DNA of 13,938 bases. It comes from Candidatus Hydrogenedentota bacterium (GTDB taxonomy: Bacteria; Hydrogenedentota; Hydrogenedentia; Hydrogenedentales; SLHB01). Location of the stretch: NCBI GenBank assembly GCA_029262095.1, contig JAJDAB010000073.1:1-13938 (forward strand), in the 5' to 3' direction. Each line of letters opens with the position of its first letter. Position 1 is the first letter of the stretch. Shown in pieces: positions 7,658 through 12,942 of this stretch. A program made the position numbers and the translations under genes. The notes under the pieces were generated by a model. It saw only the letters and a program-made list of their open reading frames with translations, was not told where the DNA came from and did not search any database.

Positions 7658-8119
7658 ATGGCAGCACGAACCGTAAAATTTGGTGATTTGAAGAGTCTTG
7701 TCGGCGAGGAAATTGGTGTCTCTGAATGGGTCGAAGTCACGCAAGACCGAGTAAACGAATTCGCCGATGCAACCGGCGATCATCAGTGGATACACTGCGA
7801 CCCCGAACGCGCGAAGAAAGAATCTCCATTCGGCGGACCGATTGCCCACGGGTATCTCACGTTGTCACTCCTACCCCATCTCATGAGCCAGGTCTGGCAG
7901 GTCGAAGACATCATGATGGGAATCAATTATGGCGTGAACAAAGTCCGTTTTCCCTCACCCGTACCCATCGGCTCAAGAGTTCGCGCACGCGTCACCCTCG
8001 ACAGCGTTGACGATATACAAGGCGGCATCCAATGCGTCGCGACAGCCGTTGTCGAGATAGAAGGCCAAGACAAACCAGCTTGTGCGGCACAGACCGTGTC
8101 TCGCATGCTCGGGGCCTAA
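7658..8119 (+). CDS. MaoC-like (R)-specific enoyl-CoA hydratase, NodN/HtdZ subgroup
   Basis: 153-aa single hot-dog-fold protein. The hydratase-2 motif is clear: EFADATGDHQWIHCDPERA (34-52) with the catalytic Asp41/His46 pair, then PIAHGYLTLSL (61-71). GDHQWIH together with the INYGVNKVRFPSPVPIGSRVR segment matches the NodN and mycobacterial Rv0130/HtdZ subgroup rather than PhaJ. The likely reaction is hydration of trans-2-enoyl-CoA to (R)-3-hydroxyacyl-CoA, or the reverse. The ATG at 7658 is preceded by GAGGAG about 8 nt upstream; the frame opens earlier, at 7589, without an RBS. It leads a plus-strand operon with the DksA-like and DUF3500 genes and faces the (S)-type hydratase cluster. Confidence 0.9.
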   Translation: MAARTVKFGDLKSLVGEEIGVSEWVEVTQDRVNEFADATGDHQWIHCDPERAKKESPFGGPIAHGYLTLSLLPHLMSQVWQVEDIMMGINYGVNKVRFPSPVPIGSRVRARVTLDSVDDIQGGIQCVATAVVEIEGQDKPACAAQTVSRMLGA

Positions 8120-8147
8120 CGCCACGAATTCACATAGGGGAATCATC

Positions 8148-8486
8148 GTGTTTGAGAATATTAGGAAACAACTGGAAGAACGGGAACAACAAATAGTCAC
8201 GCGTATTCAAAACATCGACGCGGATAAGACGAAAGAAGATGGCCCGCTCAACGCGGACTCCGAGGAACAAGTGGTTGAACTTGAAAACATCGAAGTGCTT
8301 GACGGTTTGGACGAGATGTCCCGAGAGGAGCTCGCCGATATTCGCGCCGCGCTCGACAAGATCGCAGATGGCTCCTACGGCACATGCACGGATTGCAACG
8401 AATCGATCCCGATTAAACGACTCGAAGCTCTCCCCAACGCGATTCGCTGCATACAATGTGAAGAAAAATCGGAACAGGCGGGCTGA
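8148..8486 (+). CDS. DksA/TraR-family C4 zinc-finger protein
   Basis: 112 aa from a GTG at 8148 (AGGGGA about 8 nt upstream). The N-terminal two-thirds is a charged coiled-coil (residues 1-75, rich in Glu/Gln). The C-terminal C4 zinc finger is TCTDCNESIPIKRLEALP with Cys80/Cys83 and CIQC with Cys101/Cys104. DksA-type proteins enter the RNA polymerase secondary channel and adjust transcription, often with ppGpp. The coiled-coil tip does not show the exact DxxDxA of E. coli DksA, so it may be a divergent DksA-like factor of the short form. It lies 28 bp after the MaoC gene and 2 bp before the DUF3500 gene, so it is almost certainly in the same transcript. Confidence 0.88.
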   Translation: MFENIRKQLEEREQQIVTRIQNIDADKTKEDGPLNADSEEQVVELENIEVLDGLDEMSREELADIRAALDKIADGSYGTCTDCNESIPIKRLEALPNAIRCIQCEEKSEQAG

Positions 8487-8488
8487 TA

Positions 8489-9544
8489 ATGATCAAACAC
8501 ATCCCGATATTGACAATATGTACAGCAGTCATCGTTCTCGGAGCCAGCGCGCAATCTGAACGCGCGGGGCAACTGTTTCTTGAATCGCTCGATGAAGAGT
8601 CCGCAGCCAATGCCACGTTCGAGTTCAGCAACGAAACAGAGCGAAAAGACTGGAGCAATTTGCCGGCCCGAATGCACAAACGAAACGGACTGAGTTTTGG
8701 CGAGATGGATGATGCGCAAAAAATTGCCGCGTACCGTCTCTTGGAAGCAGGGCTAAGTTCGCAAGGCTACGGAAAAGTTGCTGGCGTCATGCGATTGGAT
8801 GACGTCTGGGCAGATGTCGTCAACCAAAGGCGCGCAGGCCAAGGATCGGCGATGTTTGGTTCCGGGATGTATTGGATGGCAATTTTCGGTAAGCCGGATG
8901 CCGAGAAGCCCTGGGGCTGGCAACTAGACGGGCATCACCTTGCCATCAACTTCACGTCGGTAAACGGCACCCCCATACTCACACCGATGTTCTTCGGCGC
9001 CGAACCGGATGTCGTGCTAGGTGGTCCTTATGCCGGTTGGCGTATATTCGGGGCCGAACGCGCAAAAGGACTCGCCGTCGTTCACGCCCTCAACGACAAA
9101 CAACGATCGGCCGCTGTACTCGCCGATAAAGTACCCGGTGCGATTTTTGAAGGTCCAGTAGCAGGCGGCGCTCTGAACACCATGGAGGGCATACGAGCAT
9201 CCGAACTCAACGACAGCCAGAAGACGCTATTGTGGAGCTTAATCGACGAGTACCTGAACAACGCCCCCCACGACGTAGCGGAAACGCAACGCGCGAAGAT
9301 CATCGCCGATGGAGAGGAGAACCTCTACTTCGCGTGGATGGGACCGTTAGACGAAGACGCGAATATCTATTTCCGCGTACGCGGTCCTTCTGTTCTCATC
9401 GAATACGACAACGTGTTTGCCGGACCACCCGCCGGGGGTAAGGGGTATAGCAACCACATCCATACAATTCTTCGCGAACCCTCAAACGATTTTGCCGACG
9501 ATTTATTGCGCAAACATTATGCAGAAAGCGATCATCACCGCTAA
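8489..9544 (+). CDS. Secreted DUF3500 family protein
   Basis: 351 aa with an N-terminal signal peptide (hydrophobic 5-18, cleavage after GASAQS or nearby). I recognise the DUF3500 pattern: ETERKDWSNLPARMHKRNGLSF (50-70), AYRLLEAGLSSQGYGK (81-96), WGWQLDGHHLAINFT (142-156) with its GHH motif, TPMFFGAEPDVV (165-176) and the C-terminal SNHIHTILREPSNDFADDLLRKHY (321-344). The conserved histidines (149, 150, 323, 325, 343) suggest a metal site or catalysis, but no reaction is established for the family. The ATG lies 2 bp after the DksA-like stop, so translation is probably coupled. A periplasmic protein behind a cytoplasmic transcription factor is an unusual pairing. Confidence 0.85.
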   Translation: MIKHIPILTICTAVIVLGASAQSERAGQLFLESLDEESAANATFEFSNETERKDWSNLPARMHKRNGLSFGEMDDAQKIAAYRLLEAGLSSQGYGKVAGVMRLDDVWADVVNQRRAGQGSAMFGSGMYWMAIFGKPDAEKPWGWQLDGHHLAINFTSVNGTPILTPMFFGAEPDVVLGGPYAGWRIFGAERAKGLAVVHALNDKQRSAAVLADKVPGAIFEGPVAGGALNTMEGIRASELNDSQKTLLWSLIDEYLNNAPHDVAETQRAKIIADGEENLYFAWMGPLDEDANIYFRVRGPSVLIEYDNVFAGPPAGGKGYSNHIHTILREPSNDFADDLLRKHYAESDHHR

Positions 9545-9558
9545 CAATTCACAAGATT

Positions 9559-9590
9559 CCCTCTCCTCGGGGAGAGGGTTAGGGTGAGGG
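9559..9590. repeat. Dispersed palindromic repeat (CCCTCTCC / GGAGAGGG type)
   Basis: An 8-bp perfect stem, CCCTCTCC (9559-9566) and GGAGAGGG (9571-9578), encloses a TCGG tetraloop, followed by TTAGGGTGAGGG. This matches a repeat scattered between genes of many unrelated bacteria; reading through it gives the well-known spurious peptide ending LTLSPRRG. It lies in the 99-bp gap between the DUF3500 and VOC genes. There is no T-run, so it is not a classical intrinsic terminator, though the stem may stabilise the upstream mRNA. Confidence 0.85.
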
Positions 9591-9643
9591 GGCGTTCGAT
9601 CGCACAACCAAATGGCAATCGATTAAAAATATGGAGCAGACCA

Positions 9644-10426
9644 ATGCGGCATAGATACTCATTGTTTACATTCGCGGTGGCAATCACATTCTCGTCGATA
9701 GCAATCGCCGCGGAATGGGACCACGTCCACCTCACATCGACCAATCCACCCAAGGCTGCGGATTGGTACACCGAACAGTTCGGAGGTGAGCGCACGGAAA
9801 GCGGTCCGTTTCCCGCCGTCTTGTTCGATGACATGCTTGTGAAATTCAAACCCGGCAAAGAAGGTTACGGCAAGAGCGAAGGCTCTGCAGTCGATCACAT
9901 TGGATTTTCTGTCGACGACGTCACAGCCAAACTAAAGGCACTGGAGACAGCAGGCGCTACCGTTACGCAAGAAGCTCGAACCATTGCGACCGCCGGATTC
10001 ACCTACGGATTCATCGAAGACCCCTGGGGCACCAAGGTTGAATTGATCGACGACAAAGATACGACCGGCTTCCACCACGTCCACGTCGCCGCGAAAGACA
10101 TTCCGAAAGCACTCGACTGGTACAAAACGGCATTCGGTGGATCGGTCGAACCCTTCAAAGGCTTCGCCCCGGTGCGCGGCATTCGGTACGGCGGTATGTG
10201 GCTACTCGTCATGGGCGCGAAAGAAACGCCAGCCCCGATCACCGGTCGGGCCATCGAGCATTTAGGCTGGCGCGTGCCTGACATTGCTGCGTTCGAAGAA
10301 ACGCTCGGAGAAATCGGCGGTAAATTCGTGATGGGGCCTCAGAAGAATCCCGCCGGATACATGTTCGGGTTTATGGAAACACCTGCAGGGGTGAAGATCG
10401 AAATTATCGAACACAAATCGGAGTAA
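9644..10426 (+). CDS. Exported protein with two VOC (glyoxalase/bleomycin-resistance) domains
   Basis: 260 aa from the ATG at 9644 (GGAG about 8 nt upstream). An upstream in-frame start at 9584 would be translated across the palindromic repeat and is rejected. A signal peptide occupies about residues 1-23, with cleavage near AIA-A. Two VOC domains follow: 25-137 (EWDHVHL...VDHIGFSV...FGFIEDPWGTKVELI) and 143-257 (FHHVHVAA...EHLGWRV...FGFMETPAGVKIEII). Each keeps the His/His/Glu pattern that usually binds a divalent metal (for example His85/Glu133 and His206/Glu253). VOC enzymes include glyoxalases, dioxygenases and epimerases, so the reaction is not predictable. Secretion is unusual, since most are cytoplasmic. 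The gene ends 11 bp before the convergent metal-regulator gene. Confidence 0.85.
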   Translation: MRHRYSLFTFAVAITFSSIAIAAEWDHVHLTSTNPPKAADWYTEQFGGERTESGPFPAVLFDDMLVKFKPGKEGYGKSEGSAVDHIGFSVDDVTAKLKALETAGATVTQEARTIATAGFTYGFIEDPWGTKVELIDDKDTTGFHHVHVAAKDIPKALDWYKTAFGGSVEPFKGFAPVRGIRYGGMWLLVMGAKETPAPITGRAIEHLGWRVPDIAAFEETLGEIGGKFVMGPQKNPAGYMFGFMETPAGVKIEIIEHKSE

Positions 10427-10437
10427 CGTTCGAGCGC

Positions 10438-10929
10438 CTACTGATCGGTCGATTCAAGATGCTCGCTGAGGTGCCGACGCCAACGGGCGCGGGTATCGGG
10501 ATCAGACGCTAAAAACGATATCAGCTCACCCATGCGGCTCGCTAAGTCATCGTCGAGTTGATGTTCAAGTCTGCACGCTTCCGCATCCGCCGTTTCATCG
10601 TCGTACCCCATCACCTCGTGCAAGAACCGCTGCAACGCGTGGTGCCGCGCGGTTAACCGGTCTGCAAGCGATTGACCCTGTGGCGTGAGATCGACGTAAC
10701 CGTATGCCCGATGCTCCACCAAATCCTTCGCCGCCAAATCGCGAACAGCGCGCGACGCCGCAGGCCTACTCACTTGGGCGACTTCGGCGATATCGCTCAC
10801 ACTACAAACCTTATCCTTCGTCAGGAGATGCGCAATCGTCTCGATGTACTGCTCCATCGAAGGACTCGTCCTGCGTTGAACAGGAGCGTTGGTCGGTACG
10901 GTGGGTTTTGGCGTTTCTTCAGCCGTCAT
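10438..10929 (-). CDS. DtxR/MntR-family metal-dependent transcriptional regulator
   Basis: 163 aa. The N-terminal tail (about 1-22) is Pro/Thr-rich, followed by SPSMEQYIETIAHLL, a winged helix-turn-helix (44-80: VSDIAEVAQVSRPAASRAVRDL), then the dimer/metal domain ARHHALQRFLHEVMGYD (94-110) and AEACRLEHQLDDDL (116-129). It lacks the third SH3-like domain of DtxR, so it is MntR-sized. Aligned by eye, metal ligands are Gln27, Glu30, His96, Cys119, Glu122 and His123. The C-x-x-E-H part matches DtxR (Cys102, Glu105, His106) while the overall size matches MntR, so metal choice (Fe or Mn) is unclear. It is the second gene after the porin (43-bp gap). ATG start at 10929; an internal Met25 start would remove the conserved Pro-Ser before SMEQY. 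Confidence 0.85.
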   Translation of the reverse strand: MTAEETPKPTVPTNAPVQRRTSPSMEQYIETIAHLLTKDKVCSVSDIAEVAQVSRPAASRAVRDLAAKDLVEHRAYGYVDLTPQGQSLADRLTARHHALQRFLHEVMGYDDETADAEACRLEHQLDDDLASRMGELISFLASDPDTRARWRRHLSEHLESTDQ

Positions 10930-10938
10930 CGTGAGCCC

Positions 10939-10968
10939 ATAATAATCATTACAGCGGCGGCATGTAAA
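10939..10968 (-). promoter_or_regulatory. Predicted own promoter of the DtxR-type regulator
   Basis: Minus strand TTTACA (10968-10963), 18-bp spacer, TATTAT (10944-10939). Both hexamers match the sigma-70 consensus at 5 of 6 bases. The predicted transcription start (about 10932) is only 2-3 nt before the ATG at 10929, and no Shine-Dalgarno is present. The AT-rich segment 10937-10951, TAATGATTATTATGG on this strand, overlaps the -10 and resembles half of a Fur-like box. Confidence 0.5.
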
Positions 10969-10972
10969 CGGT

Positions 10973-12532
10973 TCAGAACGCCAATGACGTCAAGAAATAG
11001 ACGCTATCCGCATCTTTATCACTGGTACCACCCACAAAACCAGTTGCATTGAAATCGAAAAACGCGCCATCTCGGAGTCCATCGCCTATGAAATTGTGAA
11101 CGTAACCGATCTCGAAACTCAGGTCTTCCGTGTAGCGATACGTCGCGATAACCCCCAACTCCACCCCAAGGTCGTCCGCCCCTTCCTCCGTCAAGAATGA
11201 CAACGCCGGCGCAATAGGCACTCGGAAATCGCCGACCGAAAAGTACAAAGGGAGATCAAATGGTTCTACCACCTCTTGATACAGCACGCTGACACCAAGG
11301 TCTAACGACTCGGTAAGCGCTAGGTCGATTCCGCCTTGGATAAACCAATGATTGCTGTTCGCCGAGGCATCGATGAAATGGTTATGCCTTTGACCGCTAA
11401 ATAAGCGGTTAAACGCAACACTCGCTTCCGGCAGATCGAATGGGTTTAGCCATTCCCAGAACGATACGTCCCGCTCGTCAATCGCTCCGTAGTACGCGCC
11501 ACCAATATACATCCGCGGAGAATACCGGACATCGAACGCGTATCCCACCTCGAAAACGCCCGCCCAGTTGTCATACCGTGCTCCACTATCCCCGTACACT
11601 CCGAATGGTCGAAACCCCTGCCCCAGCGCGCCTGCATTTCCCCATTGATACGCCGCTTCCGTGTACCAATCGAAAGCACCGATGGTTCCCGCCGTCCGAA
11701 TGCCGACCGTGTGCAAGGTCGTCGCATCGTAATCGTCCAGTCCCAAGACATCCTCGACCCATTCTAGCGGGGCGACAAAATTCGTGCCATTTATCCGGCT
11801 GGGGTCGCGAAGAAATAAGTAGTAGGCATCGAGTTCGACGTTTTCGAATCCACGATAGCTGCCGTAGAGCCCATAAAACATCACGTCATCATCATCTTCA
11901 GAGGCCGATCCGCCTTCCGCTAAGATCGATGCCCACACGTCGACCACCCACGTTTCCGAATCGTACGTGAGACGCAACGCATCGAACGAATGTTCCGAGA
12001 ACGGATCCGGGTCCGAGTTCGCGCCAACCAACCACTCGTCTCCAAACGATAATTCCTGACGCCCGATCGTTAACCGCATCGGCGTACCCCCGATCTTGTC
12101 CGCCATAATATAGGCTTGATAAACCTCCGGGTCGCCCGGCGTGTTTCTCGCGCCACCATCTAACCCCGTCCGGTAATCCGATCGAAACGCTTCACCCCAG
12201 ATCCACTGGCTATCAATTTCGATGAAGGCCGAGACGTCTCCCGAGAAGTCCGCGCGTGCATTCAACTTCACTCGCTGTTCAATGAAGTCATTGCTGTGTC
12301 CGTCTGAACCAATTCCGCTCACGGTCCCTCCGATTCCGATCGGTCTGCGTGGTAAGAAAAGTCGGGGCCAAACAACGCGGTCGGGAGTAAAAAACTCTGA
12401 ATACCAAACGCCATACGTTTCCACTGATCCGCCGACCTCGACGTTCTGGAGTTCGGACTCCGCTATTCGCGAAAACACCTGCGCAAGCAGAAACGCCTGC
12501 AGGACTAGTAAATACCTCTTTTTCGATTGCAT
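10973..12532 (-). CDS. Alginate-export-type outer-membrane beta-barrel porin
   Basis: 519 aa. The signal peptide is hydrophobic at 8-20 (LLVLQAFLLAQVF). The mature protein is rich in alternating beta strands with aromatic girdle residues and ends in TSLAF with C-terminal Phe, as expected for BAM-inserted barrels. The signature IGRQELSFGDEWLVG (156-170), followed by SFDALRL (182-188), matches the alginate-export (AlgE-like) family; DSQWIWGEAF (107-116) and YQAYIMAD (138-145) fit the same barrel. It probably forms a substrate channel for a charged polymer or small ligand in the outer membrane; export of alginate itself is not implied. ATG at 12532 with AGGGGC about 8 nt upstream. It is followed by the DtxR-type regulator, and operator-like repeats lie upstream. 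Confidence 0.85.
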   Translation of the reverse strand: MQSKKRYLLVLQAFLLAQVFSRIAESELQNVEVGGSVETYGVWYSEFFTPDRVVWPRLFLPRRPIGIGGTVSGIGSDGHSNDFIEQRVKLNARADFSGDVSAFIEIDSQWIWGEAFRSDYRTGLDGGARNTPGDPEVYQAYIMADKIGGTPMRLTIGRQELSFGDEWLVGANSDPDPFSEHSFDALRLTYDSETWVVDVWASILAEGGSASEDDDDVMFYGLYGSYRGFENVELDAYYLFLRDPSRINGTNFVAPLEWVEDVLGLDDYDATTLHTVGIRTAGTIGAFDWYTEAAYQWGNAGALGQGFRPFGVYGDSGARYDNWAGVFEVGYAFDVRYSPRMYIGGAYYGAIDERDVSFWEWLNPFDLPEASVAFNRLFSGQRHNHFIDASANSNHWFIQGGIDLALTESLDLGVSVLYQEVVEPFDLPLYFSVGDFRVPIAPALSFLTEEGADDLGVELGVIATYRYTEDLSFEIGYVHNFIGDGLRDGAFFDFNATGFVGGTSDKDADSVYFLTSLAF

Positions 12533-12559
12533 GACAGCCCCTATATTTAACTGAAATAC

Positions 12560-12587
12560 ATAAAGTTAGCGAATGATAACTTTATCA
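12560..12587. promoter_or_regulatory. Operator-like palindrome upstream of the porin
   Basis: ATAAAGTTA (12560-12568) and TAACTTTAT (12577-12585) are perfect 9-bp inverted arms around an 8-bp spacer. The right arm is also inside a second palindrome, TGATAACTTTATCA (12574-12587), and TTATCAAC is repeated 13 bp further on (12595-12602). The site begins 27 bp before the porin ATG, where repressor binding would block transcription. A DtxR/Fur-class binder is inferred from the neighbouring regulator. Confidence 0.6.
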
Positions 12588-12757
12588 ACCAGCATTATCA
12601 ACTTCACAAAAGGTCAGAAATTTCTGGGTCCACCCTAAGGTCAATTACGACTCTAAACGTCTATTTTCAGCATCGTCTGACCACGCAAGCTAAACCGATT
12701 GCGATAATCGAAACGTCCTATTGGTGGGGATGAAAGCGATGTGGGAGCACGCATTCA

Positions 12758-12781
12758 ATGAACGCTACGATTTAGCGTCAT
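12758..12781. other. Hairpin-forming sequence in the intergenic region
   Basis: ATGAACGCT (12758-12766) pairs with AGCGTCAT (12774-12781) around a 7-nt loop, with one bulged A. A second stem, TGCCGC/GCGGCA, lies at 12816-12834. Neither is followed by a T-run. They could lie in a leader of the adaptor transcript or be chance; no RNA family is recognised. Confidence 0.35.
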
Positions 12782-12882
12782 ACACCAGGTTTTGGCACAT
12801 CAAGCACGAGGGGGGTGCCGCAACCATCGCGGCATATTTGTAAAGCCTTGCAAACCGGAATGTTACAACATCGAGTTTTCCT

Positions 12883-12918
12883 GGCAAGAAAATTGCCTAT
12901 ACAAGTTGTACGCAAGTT
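12883..12918 (+). promoter_or_regulatory. Promoter/operator region of the efflux adaptor gene
   Basis: GGCAA-N5-TTGCC (12883-12897) abuts a -10-like TATACA (12898-12903), which overlaps the perfect palindrome TACAAGTTGTA (12900-12910). CAAGTTG is also directly repeated with an 11-bp period (12902-12908 and 12913-12919). The -35 is weak (TTTTCC at 12876, 16-bp spacer). The arrangement looks like regulator binding over the core promoter, common for efflux operons; no TetR or MerR gene is visible in the window. Confidence 0.45.
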
Positions 12919-12942
12919 GACAAAGCGAGGAGATGAAGTCTG

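Larger units (their letters stand above)
12533..12942. other. 410-bp divergent intergenic control region
   Basis: No credible gene: a 62-codon minus-strand frame at 12778-12966 lacks coding character and overlaps the adaptor start. The region separates the minus-strand porin from the plus-strand efflux adaptor. It holds the porin-side palindrome (12560-12587), two hairpins (12758-12781 and 12816-12834) and the adaptor-side inverted and direct repeats (12883-12918). Confidence 0.7.

Noticed and set aside
9559..9578. Intrinsic terminator after the DUF3500 gene
   Set aside because: The stem is strong but no T-run follows on either strand; repeat identity explains it better.
9541..9858. 105-codon minus-strand reading frame ending LTLSPRRG
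   Set aside because: It reads through the dispersed palindromic repeat and then antisense to the VOC gene; this peptide tail is a known annotation artefact.
11440..11970. 176-codon plus-strand reading frame antisense to the porin
   Set aside because: Composition rich in Arg/Pro/His, no recognisable domain and no RBS; opposite a convincing porin.
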